Assembly (NCBI GenBank): GCA_030035585.1
Contig: CM057469.1
Coordinates: 118,212,650-118,276,649, forward strand
Source: Dugong dugon
Taxonomy: Eukaryota > Chordata > Mammalia > Sirenia > Dugongidae
Length of the DNA: 64,000 nucleotides
Reading direction: 5' to 3'
This document shows positions 47,533-59,954 of this stretch, one piece after another. The position numbers and the translations under genes were made by a program. The notes under the pieces are model-generated. The model was not told the DNA's origin. It did not search any database and worked only from the letters and a program-made list of their open reading frames with translations. Every line of letters starts with the position of its first letter. The first letter of the stretch is position 1.

Positions 47533-47735
47533 AAACCAAACCCATTGTCTTTGAGTCAATTCTGACTCTTAGCAACCCCATGTGTTACAGAGGAGAACTG
47601 ATCCATAGGGTTTTCTTGGCTGTAATCTTAACGTAAGCAGATCGCCAGACCTTTCTTTCTCGGTAAGGCTTGATGGGTTTGACCCAGCAACCTTTAGGTT
47701 ACTAGTTGAGTGCAAACAATTTGCGCCACGTAGGG
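47533..47735 (-). repeat. AfroSINE-type SINE
   Basis: Reverse-strand copy: aaaccaaacccattgtcttt, gagtcaattctgactcttag, aagcagatcgccagaccttt, gggtttgacccagcaacctt, and head end ttgcgccacgtagggg. Confidence 0.9.
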
Positions 47736-48320
47736 GCAGTGAAACTACGAATCCTGGGAAAGAGCTGCTTTCTTAAAAATAATAAAATAATAAAATAAGA
47801 ACAGAATGTGTGAAATTTACTAAGGAAGACTAAAATTTACCTTGTGGCTGGGGTAAGACAGAGGACACTATGAGTAAGAATTCCTCATTAGGTTGACAGT
47901 AAAGACCATGGAGGAATTTCTTGTGCCTTGGACTTGATTCCTTCATCTGCCCTCTTGGTGCAAATGAGCTCACTCCTATCAAATGGACTCCACAGTAACT
48001 TGGCCTGGGAAGGAGAAGGTTACTGATCTTCTCAGGCTATAAAAGCTATACAACCTGCTGTCAGCTCAGTGCTAAGATGAGATTACCAACTTTTTTTGTT
48101 TTTTGATTTTGACAAAGTCTAGAGGATCTGGGGACTGATGCACACATCTGGGGGAGGGGAGAAAGCTGCATCCTAGAAGAAAAGATACTTTTATCAACAG
48201 GGACCAGAATCTCCCATAAATACAAGGGCCAAGTCTCACTGATGCCAGGTGCGGGTGAGGTCATTGAAGGACACAGTGGTAAGTCCTGTTTCGGAATTTT
48301 AGATTTAGCACTACCTATAG
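47736..48320. other. Unassigned non-coding stretch
   Basis: No gene or repeat family recognised. Confidence 0.4.
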
Positions 48321-48331
48321 CCTATATTTCA

Positions 48332-48541
48332 AGGAGCCCTGGTGGTGCAGTGGTTAAGGGCTGGGCTGCTGACCGAAAGGTCAATGCTTGAAGCCCACCA
48401 GCTGCTCCATGGGAGAAAGATGTGGCAGTCTGCTTCCATAAAGATGACGGCCTCGGAAACTCTAAGGGGCAGTTCTACTATGTCCTTACAGGGTCACTAT
48501 GAATCAGAATTGACTTGATGATAATGGTTTGGCTTATATCT
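48332..48541 (+). repeat. AfroSINE-type SINE, full length
   Basis: Plus-strand copy: ggagccctggtggtgcagtg, body gtggcagtctgcttccataa, tail tcactatgaatcagaattga. A tatatttca target duplication is at 48323-48331 and 48542-48550. Confidence 0.93.
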
Positions 48542-48639
48542 TATATTTCAGTCCATCCATAAAATCAAGCCATGTATGTCAGAAAACACTTATTTTTTAG
48601 TTAATCACCCTGTATCCTCTTTTGCTCTGAACTCAATTC

Positions 48640-48990
48640 TTTCAATTTCTCGCACCACAGTGAAGCCAAATACCTATTTCTGCACCTTCCTAATGCTTCA
48701 GAATTTTTTCTCTTGGTGACTTCTTGGCCTCACTTGTAACTCTTGGGTCATTTGCTTCTTACAATGTTGCTGACACCGTCTTCCCCAAACATTGTACTGG
48801 CCCTACAAAATATATTCTAGAGTAATATCTATAATAATTTCCATTTTACATCTTGCAAAGTGGCATTACACTTAACTATAAGCTACCTGAGGACATAAAA
48901 CTTGCTTTATCATTGTTATATTCCTACCCTTTGACACAGTGGTAGATGGTAAGTACATATATGTTGAATGAATGAATTAAGGATTGAATG
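48640..48990 (+). repeat. L2 LINE fragment, 3' end
   Basis: Plus-strand L2: ttggcctcacttgtaactct, then ataagctacctgaggacata and the end gtaagtacatatatgttgaa followed by tgaatgaatt. Diverged. Confidence 0.6.
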
Positions 48991-50219
48991 AATTACAAGT
49001 TTGAATACTCCTCATATTTTTAGCTGTTGGGGTTTAAAAAATGATGTGCTCATAATTTCTCATCATTACCCTGGAATTGTGGAAATCCTCGTTAGATGGG
49101 GAAACCGGATACCTAAAGACTATCTATGAGGAGCTGTAGTAAAGATAGATATACATAGTGTGCTGTGGGAAGGTAGTGGTGGGGGTAACTATGCAATCAT
49201 TTAGGGCCAGAAAGAGGAAAGGATACTTCATAGTAGTTTTAAATATTGAACAGGAATTGAATATTGAACAGGAATTAGGCAGATGAAGAGGTGTGGGGAG
49301 TCATTTCTGTGGGAAGACTGAGTAGGGAAAGGTACAGTGCCTTGCTGGCAGAGGTTCATTACAAGAAAAGGCAAGAAGTGTGAAATATAACAATTATATG
49401 CAATTTGCTGTTAGCTGGGCATACAGTTCAAGGCAGAAAAGAACAGGGAAGAGGGTGGAGAAGTAGAAGGAATAAAATCAGATGGCTTTTTATTTCTACA
49501 AGTGTTATTCTATGGGCAGTGGGGAATGGCATGAATATATTGTCAATTTGGACAGAAAACTCTGGAAACTGCAAAGGATTAATTTCAGGTGGGCAAATAT
49601 CAATGCAGGGAAAAGTATTAGATGATCTTACGAATAATCTATAGAAAAGAAATAAGAGAACCTGAGCAAGGCTAGAAATAGTTGGAATGCTTTTGGAAAG
49701 TTATATGTGAAAATAAAAGTATCTAAAGTTGGTATTTGAGTGGCAAGAGGTCTAAAAGTTATACCGAAGTAAAGAATAATTCCCAGGTTACTAATTAGGC
49801 TGAACAGTTGGTTGGTGGTAAGGCTAACTGAAACAGAGACAGTTGGAGAGGAAAAGTGAGGAGTTCTGCTTTGAGTAAAGGTGTCTGCAGAACATCCACG
49901 TGAGTATGTCTGCTATACAATGAACTGCATGGATTTGAAGTTCCAGGGAAAAGGACTGAAAATAACAATTTGAAGTCATTAGCATATAGGCAGTTCAGAT
50001 CATGAGACTACATGAGCTAATTCAGGGAGAGGATCTGGAGAAGAGCATATAACCAAGCACTGAGTTGGGCTAAATAAAAATAAGTAATGTATGAAGAAAG
50101 AAAAGCCTGTAAATTTGACTAATAAATATTAGACTGATCTTAAGTGACAGCATAACCTTTCCCTAGATCCAATTTCTCATATCCATTAAGCTGTATAGCC
50201 CACTGAATATGGCTTCTGC
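48991..50219. other. Unassigned non-coding stretch
   Basis: About 1.2 kb with no gene or family recognised. An 18-bp direct duplication (aatattgaacaggaattg) occurs at about 49241-49276. Confidence 0.45.
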
Positions 50220-50236
50220 CATCAATACATTTTTTA

Positions 50237-51357
50237 TTTCTTTTTTTTTTTTATTGTACTTTGGGTGAAGGTTTACAGAACAAGCAAACTTCTCGTTTCA
50301 CGACATTGGTTAACAACCCCATGACATGTCAATACTCTCCCTTCTTGACCTTGGGTGCCCTATTACCAACTTTCCTGTCCCCTCCTCCCTTCTAGTCCTT
50401 GCCCCTGGGCTGGTGTGCCCCTTTAGTCTCGTTTTATCTTATGGGCCTGTCTAATCTTTGGCTAAAAGGTGAATCTCAGGAGTGACTTCATTACTGAGAT
50501 AAAAGGATCTCTGGGGGCCATACTCTTTGGGTTTCTTCAGTCTCTGTCAGGCCAGTAAGTCTGGTCTTTCTTTGAGTTAGGATTTTGTTCTACATTTTTC
50601 TCCAGTTTAGCCCGGGACCCTCTATTGTGATCTCTATCAGAGCAGTTGGTGGTGGTAGCCAGGTACCATCTAGTTGTACTGTTCTCAGTCTGGAGGAGGC
50701 TGTGGTAGTCGTGGTCTTTAAGCCCTTTGGACTAATCTTTCTCTTGTCTTTAGTTTTCTTTGTTTTCCCTTGCTCCTGAGGGGGTGAGAACAGTGGAGTA
50801 TCTTAGATGGCCTCTCACAGGCTTTGAAGACCCCAGATGCTACTCACAAAAGTATATAGAACATTTTCTTTGTAAACTGTTATGCCAGTTGAGCTAGATA
50901 TTCCCTGAAACCATGGTCCCCACAGCCCTAAGCCGAGTAATTTGGTCCCTCAGGGAGTTTAGATTTGTCCACAGAGCTTCCATGACCTTACCCTGCACAA
51001 GATGTGCTGGCTTCCCCAGTATTGTGTACTGTTCCACCTTTCACCAAAGTTGCCACTTACCTATTTAGTGTTTTTCCACCCCCACCCCTCCCCTCCCCTC
51101 CCTCATAACCATCAAACATTGTTTCTTTTTGTGTGTAAATCTTTTCATGAGTTTTTACAGTAGTGGTCTCTTACAATATTTGTCCTTTTGTGATTGACTT
51201 ATTTCACTCAGCATAATGCCCTCCAGATTCATCCATGTTGTGAGATGCTTCACAGATTCATCATTGTTCTTTATCGTTGTGTAGTACTCCATTGTGTGCA
51301 TGCACCAGAGTTTATCCATTCATCTGTTGATGGGCATCTAGGTTGTTCCCATCTTTT
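50237..51357 (-). mobile_element. 5'-truncated L1 (L1-C)
   Basis: Reverse-strand 3' end of the afrotherian L1 lineage, about 1.1 kb: A tail (T run 50241-50252), 3' UTR with a single gtgaaggtttacagaacaag module, and the last part of ORF2 up to gcatctaggttgttcccatc. Target duplication catcaatacatttttta at 50220-50236 and catcaataaattttta at 51358-51373, with mismatches. It sits at the edge of an ancient L1. Confidence 0.9.
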
Positions 51358-51364
51358 CATCAAT

Positions 51365-53328
51365 AAATTTTTAAATTAAATTTTTATTTTGAGGCAATTG
51401 TATATTCACATGCAGTTGTAAGAAATTATACAGGTGTACCCTTTAAATAAGAAACCCTGGTGATGCAAAGGTTAAGGGATTTGCAGCTAACGAAAAGGTT
51501 GGTCTTTCGAACCCACCAAACAACTCTGGAGGAGAAAAAACTGGCATTCTGCTTCCATAAAGATTACAGTTGTACTCTGTCACATGGGGGCGCTATGAGT
51601 TGGAATTGACTCAATGGCACTCAACAACAACCCTTTAAACAGTTTTTCTCAATGGAAACATTTCGTGAAATGCTATCAGACAGGATATTTCCTTCATCAT
51701 AAGATTCTCTCCTGTTGTGCTTTATAGCCAAACCCACTTTCCTCCTGTCCCAATCCCTCTCTATCCCTTGGCAACCACTAATCTGTTCCCCATTTGTGTG
51801 TGTGTGTGTACATGTATGTATATATATTTTCTCATTTCAAGAGTGTTATAGAAGTGGAATCTTACACTATGTGATCTTATAGGATTGGCTTATTTCACAC
51901 AACATAATTCTCTGGAGAGAATTGTGGTTGTGTGTATCAATCTTTAATTCCTTTTTATTGTTGAATAGTATTACATAGTATCGATGTACCACTGATTATT
52001 TAACCATTCACATTTTGAAACATCTGTGCTGTTTCCAGTATTTGGATACTATAAATAAAGCTGCTATAAACATTCGGGTTAAAGTTTTGTGTGAACATGG
52101 GCTTTCACTTGTCTGGGATAGATGCTCAGGAGTGCAATTGCTAGGTTGTATGACAGTTACATGCTGAGTTTTGTAAGAAACCGTCCAACTATTCTCTAGA
52201 GTTTCGGTATCATTTTACTTTCTAACCAACAATGTTTGTGTGATCCAGTCTCTGTGCATCCTTGCCAGCATTTAGTTTTCTCACTATTTTTTATTTTAAC
52301 CATTGTTATAGGTGTGTAATGAAAAATATCGTGGTTTTAATTTGCATCTTCCTAGGGCTAATTATTTTGATTGTATTTCATGTGATTGTTTAACATCTGT
52401 ATATCCTCTTGGGTGAAATGTCTCTTTATGTGTTTTGCCTATTCTCTAACTGGATTGTTTGTTCTTTAATTTTTGAGTTTTATAGTTCTTTACATATTTA
52501 GAAACTACTCTTTTGTTGGCTATGTGGTTTGTAAATACTTTCTCCCACTCTGTATCTTCTCTTTTCATTCTCTTAACAGATGCTCTTTTTATATTGTGAA
52601 GTTCACTTCATTAAGTTTTCCTTTTATGGACTGTACTTTTGGTGCTAAATTTAAGTATACCTAGCCCTATATCACAAAGGTTTTCTCCTATTTTTTTTTC
52701 TAAAATACTTATAGCTTTAACAAGTCTGTGATCCATTTTTCAGTCAATTTTTATGTAAAATGTTAAAATTAGGTAGAATTTTTCTTTTCTTTTTTTTGCC
52801 TGTAGATGTCCAAATGATCCAGTACCATTCTTGAGAAGGCAATGTTTCCTCCACTGAATTGCTTTTGAACATTTGTCAAAAATAATTTCATATGGGACTA
52901 TATTTGTATAGGTCTATTTCTGTGATCTCTGTTCTGTTCCATTGATCCATGTGTCTATCTCTCTGCCATAACACACACTCTTGATTATAGTAGTTGTATA
53001 GGAAGTCTTGAAATTGGGTGGATGAATTTCTCCCATTTTAGTCTTCTTTTAAAAAAATGTTATATCTGTATTAGTTACTTTGCTTTTCCATATAAATTTT
53101 AGATTATTATAAAATAATCTTTATATCTATGAAAAATCTTGCTGACATTTTTATACTAATTGTTTTGAATAGATAATTGACATACTTACTTTGTTGAGTC
53201 TTACAATCTATGGAAATAACATGTCTCTCCATTTATTTACATCTTCTTTGATTTCTTTCATCAAAGTTAAATAGTTTTCATCATACAAGTCTTAGAATGC
53301 TTTAGTAGATTTACAGCTAAGAATTTTT
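51365..53328 (-). mobile_element. Ancient L1 (L1M-type), left part
   Basis: Reverse-strand old mammalian L1: 3' end region (caattgtatattcacatgca, gggttggcttatttcacaca-like block at 51888-51905), then degraded ORF2 (gctgtttccagtatttggat, ctgctataaacattcgggtt, gatccatttttcagtcaatt, ttctgttccattgatccatg). Interrupted by a SINE at 51448 and by L1-D at 53329, and resumes at 57551. Much more diverged than the other L1s here. Confidence 0.82.
51448..51629 (+). repeat. AfroSINE-type SINE with RTE-like repeat tail
   Basis: Plus-strand copy: gaaaccctggtgatgcaaag, gttggtctttcgaacccacc, tctgcttccataaagattac, tail gaattgactcaatggcactc followed by aacaacaac. The last part is essentially the RTE 3' terminus. 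Perfect 10-bp target duplication accctttaaa at 51438-51447 and 51630-51639. Confidence 0.92.
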
Positions 53329-53494
53329 TTTAATTATATTTTATTGTGTTTTCAGTGAAAGTTTACACAACAGATTAGGATCCCGAACAACAATTTATAC
53401 ACAAATTTTTCAGTGACATTGGCTACATTCTTCATAATGCATGAATATTCTCATTATTTCAGTTCTGGTTGTTCCATTTCCAGTAATCTAGTCT

Positions 53495-54713
53495 TGTTGA
53501 TTCTTTCTATTGTTTTCCTGTTTCCTATTTCATTTATTTCTGCTCTGAGTTTTATTATTTCATTTCTTCTTGTAGCTTTGGGCTTCTTTTGCTTTTACCT
53601 TTCTATTTGTTCAAGTTGTCAGGTTAAGTTATTGATTTTAGATCCTTCTTCTTTTTTAATGTATTTATTGCTATGAATTTTCCTTTGCGTACTGCTTTTG
53701 CTGTGTCCCAAAGGTTTTTGTGTGTCGTGTGTTCAGTTTTGTTTGATTCTAAGTATATTTTAATTTCACTTTTGATTTCTTCTATGACCCAATAGTTTTT
53801 TAGTAGTCTGTATATTTATTTTCCACTTGTTTATTTATTTTTTCCTTATCCTTCCTGCTATTGATTTCTAGCTTCATATCATTATTATCAGAGAAAATTC
53901 TTGTATGATTTTAATCTTTTTAAATTTATTGAGCTTTTCTTTGTGGCCTAAAATATGATCAATTCTGTAGAATGTTCCATGTGCATTGGAGAAGAATGTG
54001 TATTGTGCTGCTGTCAGGTGGTGTATTCTATATACATACATCTCTTAGGTCCACTCGGTTGCCGCGGAGTTGATTATGACTCATAGCGACTCTATAGGAC
54101 AAAGTAGAACTGCCTCATAGGGTTTCCAAGGAGAGGCTGGTGGATTTGAACTGCCAACCTATTGGTTATCAGCTGAGCTTTTAACCACTGCACCATCAGG
54201 ACTCCCTGTTGATTAATAGTGGTTTTCTTTTTTCAGTCTTCTATTTCTTTATTGATTTTCTTTCTAACTGTTCTATCTATTATCAAAAGTGGTGTATTGA
54301 AATCTCTTACTATTATGGTAGATCAATCTATTCCTTGCTTTAATTCTGTTAGAATTTGCTTTATAAATTTTAGGGCTCTGACATTGGGTGCATAGATATT
54401 TATAACTGTTACGTGTTCTTGGTGAATTGTCCCTTTTATCATTATATAATATCTTTCCTTGTTATAATGGATTTTGACTTAATGTCTATTTTGTCAGATA
54501 TTAATATTGCTACTCCTTCTCTCTTTTGGTTATCGTTTGCTTGATTGTTTGTTTTTTTCCCCCATCCTTTGATTTTTAACCTATTTATGTCTTTGTGCCT
54601 AAGGTGTGTCCCTTGTAGGTAACATATTGATGGGTCATTTTTTTTATCCATTCTGGCACTCTCTGTCTCTTTACTGGTGTATTTATGGATAGGGAAGAAT
54701 ATACTGCAGCCAT
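53495..54713 (-). pseudogene. L1-D ORF2, N-terminal half only
   Basis: Starts at the ATG at 54713 (MAAVYSSLSIN, with a short deletion before KRQRVPEWI), continues through the endonuclease (YLQGTHLRHKDINRLKIKGW at 54442-54651; the NIYAPNVRALKF-like region) and ends in the linker at the junction with the 3' UTR. It contains several breaks and a SINE insertion at 54057-54206. No reverse transcriptase catalytic box remains. Confidence 0.8.
54057..54206 (-). repeat. AfroSINE-type SINE, shorter subtype
   Basis: Reverse-strand copy inside L1-D ORF2: ttgccgcggagttgattatg, aagtagaactgcctcatagg, ggtggatttgaactgccaac, head ttaaccactgcaccatcagg. It is therefore younger than L1-D. Confidence 0.92.
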
Positions 54714-55076
54714 TTTGTTATACTTTTTTTTGGTGGTGTTAATAGTTTCTTTTTCTTCTTTAGTTTCTGTGCTGAGTTCTTTCTATACATGATTTTTTTC
54801 TCCCTTTGTTTATTATTATTGTTTTTTGTGTTTATGGGGTCCTTTTGTTTTTCTTGTTCTCTATTTTGGTGAGTAGATTTATTAATTTTCTTTGTGGTTA
54901 CTGCAAGGTTAACATTTAATATCCTACATTAGAAACAGTCTTTTATATCTTGAAATTGCCTTAACTTCTTCACCATATGGAAGTTCTATAACTACACCAA
55001 TAATTCTTCCTTTTATTTTGATGTCATTGTTGATTACAACTTTGTATCCCAGATTCCCTGTAATTATGTTTTAACT

Positions 55077-55860
55077 TTATTTTGCTGTTGTGATGTCTTC
55101 ACTTGGTATCAGGGTGATGCTGTCATGTATCTTTACCTCAGGTGTTGTTTGACGTTGTTGATTTTCTATCTTAAGGTCTCCCTTTAATATTTCTTGTAGG
55201 GCTAGTCTGGTGGTTACAAATTCCCTTAATTCCTGCTTATCTGAGAATGTCATAATTTCTTCCTCATTTTTAAATGACAATTTTTCTGCATATATAAATC
55301 TAGTTTGACAGTTCTTCTCTTTCAGGGCTCAGTAGGGCTGCAGAGTTTCTGATGAAAAATCAGTGTTTAGTCTCATTGGGCCCCCTTTGTAGATGATGTT
55401 TCTCTTTTCACATGCTGCTCTCAAAATTCTTTCTTTGTCTTTGGACCTGGAAAGTTTGATTATGATATGATTCGGTGAATTTCTCTTGAGGTCTATTCTA
55501 TATAGAGTTTGTTGAGCTTCTTGGATGAAAATCTTGTCTTTCATGATGTTTGAGAAGTTTTCTGCCATTATTTCTTCAAAAATTCTTTCTGTACTTTTTT
55601 CCCCCTCTTCCTTTTCTGGGATTCCTAATATGCATGTATTATTCTTCTTGATGGTATTCCACATAACCTGTGGGCTTTATTCATTTTTCTTCAGTCTCTT
55701 TTCTGTTTGTCCCTCATACGGAATAGTATCAAGGGTTTTGTCCTCTATTTTGCTTATTCTTCCTTCCACTATTTCTGTTTTACTTTTGTGTTCTTCTATT
55801 GAGTTATTATTTCTGTTATTTTACTGTTAAGCTCCTGAATTTCTGGTTGTTTTATTAAGG

Positions 55861-55905
<45 letters not shown>

Positions 55906-56160
55906 GAGTTTGCCTTTTTGTTCTTATATTTTTTTTCTTGAATTCATCTACAATTTTCTCCTCGTTTTCCTTGATCTCTCAGGGGAGACTTAATGCTAGT
56001 ATTTTGAAATCTTTTTCAGGTAGTTCCATTATTTTTTCTTCCTCAGAGAGCTTTTCTGTCCCTTTATTTTGTTCATTTGCTTGAGCTGTCTTTTCCCATT
56101 TCTTTTTATGATTTTTAATTGACTTCTGTCTTTCAGACGTTAAGGTTTTATTTATTTATA
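55077..56160 (-). pseudogene. L1-D ORF1 remnant
   Basis: Order on the minus strand: a diverged N-terminus (about 56160-55990, with EKLSEEEKIMELPEKDFKIL), a coiled-coil region interrupted by a TA microsatellite, the RRM region (55329-55664: MWNTIKKNNTCILGIPEKEE, IIIKLSRSKDKERILRAACE) and the C-terminal domain (55077-55280: EEIMTFSDKQELREFVTTRL), stop at 55077. Broken by stops and indels. The codon that is a stop in L1-A and L1-Y is CAG (glutamine) here at 55835-55837. The N-terminus differs from L1-Y, suggesting another subfamily. Confidence 0.8.
55866..55901. repeat. TA dinucleotide microsatellite
   Basis: About 17 TA units within the L1-D ORF1 coiled-coil region. Confidence 0.95.
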
Positions 56161-57550
56161 TATTTCTTTATTGACTGTAAGTTTGTCTTTATTTATTTAT
56201 TTTGTTTTGATATATCAGGAGCTTAGCTTTTTCCCTTTCTCTTTATATTGCCTACCTTCCTTATATTATTTTAACTGTTGTGGCTTTATGATGTTGGTCT
56301 GTGTATGACTTTGTGGATGCTTTTTGGCTGGGTGTGATTTCCTGTCACTGGGGTTATGGTGGGTCTCACATACACAGGCGTCCTCTGTTGTTAGGCACGT
56401 ATATCTTCCCTTAGAGGACTGCATGGAAGTGCGAGGGCAGGTCCTTTTCCTGATGTGAAGTGCCAGGTGTTGGGTGGTCAGGATTGCTCCACAGTCTTGA
56501 GGGACAGTGTGATTCTTCCGCATTGGTCTGAGCAGTAGGTGCAGCCCCTGAAGAGCAGAACAGATTGTCTTTGTAGTCACAGGGTAGCAGAGATACCCAA
56601 ATGTGAGAGGCAGCCCTTCCACAAAGGCACAGAGTGGCGTCACAGTTCTGGGGGCAGGGGACCTCTGTGTATGTGTGGATGGTCTGTGAGAACAAGTAGG
56701 GTAGGAGACGTGTGTTTCTGAGGCTGTTTGGGGTTGGGGGTGAGGCATGGGAGTGCAAAAGCACGGGCCCACATGGCAGTCAGGGCGGGGCCTGCTCAGA
56801 TGGGAGGGAAAAGGCGGTAGCATGTGGCTGGTTTGGGGGGCTTCTAATTATTATTCTGTGATTATACTATTCAGCGGACATCTCCTTTCCATTTGGACAG
56901 GCCCCACCACTGGTAACTAGTCTTGTCACTGGTTCCTATCTCCCTCACTCCTAGGCACTCACCCAGGACCCTGGAGCTCTCTCCTGCCTTCCTGTACTTT
57001 TCCTTTACCCTTCTGCAGTTGTGTACTCCCTGTCTTATTGATCACCCATTCTGAGCTTCTGCCAAATCAGTACTCCTCACTTTGCTCTAGTAGCACTTCC
57101 CTGTGTATCCGTATCCCTAGTTTCAGAGCTATGGCACTCCCACGCTTTGTCCTCTCAGGCCTATTCAGAACCAGCATGTATTCTGCACACCTCATTTCTT
57201 TTGAAGTTTATTTACACAGTTACTCTGCCTCTGGCTGTGTTTTCCATGAAGTTGCTCTCTTGGGCTCCTCATTCAAGGATGTTGCTTGCTGCTGTCCCAA
57301 AATGTCTGTCCTGCACCAGGTCAGCAGGCAGGGCGCAGATGATCCATTAATCTCCGTGCTCCCACTGTTTTTGTTCTAACTCTCTTTCCAATTGTTGCTT
57401 GGTCCAATTCTTTAACCTTCTGCTTGATGTTCAGGAATCCAAGGTCATTATTTGCATCTGCTTGACTTAGTTTCTTGAGTCTTTGCTATGTTTGAATGTT
57501 ACGGTTTGCCTATTAAGCCACCATCTTAACCAAAAGCCAGAAGAATTTTT

Positions 57551-57685
57551 GAGTGTTTATAAATGCTATTACATTTTTAATTTTATTGTCCACCTATTCA
57601 TTGCTAGTGTGTTGAAGTACAATTGATTTTCCTAAATTTATCTTGTATTCTCACATTGTTTCAAACCCACTTGTTATGTCTAGAA
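57551..57685 (-). mobile_element. Ancient L1 (L1M-type), right part
   Basis: Continuation of the ancient L1 across the L1-D insertion: cacctattcattgctagtgt, gaagtacaattgattttcct, aaatttatcttgtattctca match the L1 RT C-terminal region on the reverse strand. Confidence 0.7.
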
Positions 57686-59454
57686 GGAGAAGCAGGTGGT
57701 TAGGAAGAACACTAAAGATAGTCTCAATTGCTTATTGAAGTTGCAGTAAGGTATTTTCCTGAAATGAAAATAATGATGTGTTTATATGAGGTAAAATGAA
57801 TAGTAAAATTTTAGAAAAGTCTTGATAGAAATGGAGATGAAGCTTACCAAGTGAGTGATTGACAGGATGGAAACCAAGGGTTTTCTTGTCCTATTTTATG
57901 TCTTTTTTTTTTTTTTTTCATGCCCCATGACAATTAATTAAACCAAGATTTAAGGTTAGTTAAGATAGTTTGTATTTTTGATCCAAGATTAAGGTATATA
58001 ATTGACTGGGAATAAAGATAGGTGCACAAGGATAGTTTCTCCAGTGAGAGAATCATTCAAATGAAAGCATTGGATCCAAACTAGATAAGGAAAGAAGAGT
58101 GTCCAGGAAAAATGCAGAAATATTGGAAGAAATATAGTAAGTATGGAAATTTGTGAGGTCAATGAATAGCTTTATAAGAGGAAGGAAGCAATAGATGCAA
58201 GGATAAGAAGCTGGGCAGGTAACAGGGGAGTGGTAGAGATGTCTACCTGTCACAAAACCATTGTACCCTCCTCTATCAGTGGGAGCACTGAGGCTTGTGC
58301 CCTGAATGACTCCATACAACACTGTTTCTAGCCAATCACAACCATGTTTTTGGACTTTTTTATAAGTAAAAAATAAACTAATATTGTATTAAGTAAATGA
58401 GCTTTACAATATCTCTTAGAATAGCTAGCAAAATATCCTAAATAACAAAGATATTAGAGATTAGTATTTCTGAAGTAGAACAGATGTGAATGATGACTGC
58501 TTCCTTAGGTTGGAAAGATTTGAGAATATCTTTTGATTCTTTAAAACCGTGACTTAAATTTAAGGTTTGGTATGGGGTCAAAATTTATCTCCTAAATTTT
58601 CTACACGTTGACCCTAGTTTTAACACTTGGGGTCACATGTAAAAATTCTGTTCCACTCTTGCCAGTGCAGCTCTTCAAATATTTGAAGAAACTTACTATG
58701 TATTCCCCAACTGGATGGAATAAGTCCTTTATAAATTGAAGGCTTCCAGTTTCTCCAACTATTATTTATAAGGAATTCTTAATTGAGTAAAACACTAGGC
58801 ACCTACTCATGGCCTTAATCTATAAAGGACACTAAAAATATACCAAACATGCAATGGGATAGGGGAAATTTTGTTTACTAGACTCTCTTTCCCAGAATAA
58901 TACTCTGTGTAATCCAGTGTAATGCTTTGATGAACTTCTTGGGATTGAGTAATGAGGCAGAGTAAGGAATTGTCATTAGGGACATTCTTGAGCAAAAATA
59001 TACTACTTGTAGATTGTCTTCAAAGGAAGCTGTGTCAGGTTATCCATATGGCTTCTGTTTGGCTGGTGGTATAAGTAAATTGGAGGCTAATGTTTAGTTG
59101 CTTAGGAAAATGGAATACTGGTAAATAACCATCACTAGAGGGACTGGTTCTTTATCTTTTCTCCATATAGTACTCAGACTCTGCTCTGAATTAAGATTAA
59201 ACAAATATTTAATAGAAGTTCCTTCAAAGGGCCAGAAAATTATTACCTAGCTTACTGAATCTTCATAACTCAGTCTAGCCACATGATTTCTAGACTTCTC
59301 AATGTCCTGACTTCACTCATGTGAACAAATCTTCCATTTGAATATATACTACTGAAAGGAGAAACAAAAAAGGGAACACAATTACCTGGGTATCGTCTTG
59401 ACAGAAAATTAATAAAATAGGATTATCACCTTCTTTCAAAGGACACAAATGGTC
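57686..59454. other. Unassigned non-coding stretch
   Basis: About 1.8 kb without a recognised gene or family. A T run lies at 57905-57919. Confidence 0.45.
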
Positions 59455-59550
59455 ATGAAAATGGCACAGCACTGGGAAACATTTTGTCCTGTTATATATA
59501 AAGTTGTCTTGAGTCAGAGCCTACCTGACAACTAACAAAAACAACACAAG
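59455..59550 (+). repeat. RTE 3'-end fragment, diverged
   Basis: Short piece resembling the last 90 bp of the RTE LINE: ggcacagcactgggaaacat, tttgtcctgttatatataaa, gttgtcttgagtcagagcc, then acaactaacaaaaacaacac. Confidence 0.5.
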
Positions 59551-59751
59551 AATTACCTTCCTTATTCTAGATATTTTATTTCTATTAATTCAATGTAAGG
59601 TTTTTTTTTTTTTTGATGTTGACCCATATTTAGTTTGCTACTCTTAACCTACTCTTACATATGTCTCTGTATTAAGTTTAAGCAATTTGATTTGAGATTT
59701 TTCTGCCAACTAACACTTAGGCCAGTTCACCTCAAATATACCCATACCCGT

Positions 59752-59948
59752 TTGTCAGGGGAGGCTTGTGTGTTGTTATGATGCTGAACAGATTTCTGTG
59801 GTGCTTCCAAGCTAAGACAGAGAAGGAAGAAAGGTGTGGTGATCTACTTCTGAAAAATCAGCCAATGAAAAACATGAATTACAAAAGTCTAGTTCCATTG
59901 TGCATGGGTTTCCCATGAGTCATGGAACTGACTTGATGGCAGTGGTTA
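59752..59948 (+). mobile_element. Short RTE-derived non-autonomous element
   Basis: About 195 bp combining the RTE 5' region (gtgttgttatgatgctgaac, cttccaagctaagacagaga, tgatctacttctgaaaaatc, agccaatgaaaaac) with a tail (tgagtcatggaactgacttgatggca) like the RTE/SINE 3' end. It has no tRNA head and no coding region. Confidence 0.6.
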
Positions 59949-59954
59949 TGGATT

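Larger units (their letters stand above)
53329..57540 (-). mobile_element. L1-D with a large internal deletion
   Basis: Reverse-strand L1 with a 5' UTR (57540 to about 56160), ORF1, spacer, the N-terminal half of ORF2, and then directly 3' UTR sequence (53341-53488) and tail. Junction near 53488-53500: cattatttcagttctggttg (3' UTR) meets gtcttgttgattctttctat (mid-ORF2), so about 2.7 kb (RT core to C-terminus) is missing. Flanked by aagaattttt at 53319-53328 and 57541-57550. The 5' end has a YY1-like aagatggtggc (minus strand, about 57520-57530). It is inserted in the ancient L1. Confidence 0.88.

Noticed and set aside
56266-56823. 185-codon minus-strand frame in the L1-D 5' UTR
   Set aside because: Low-complexity His/Pro/Ser-rich translation of UTR sequence; no domain and no counterpart seen in L1-A.
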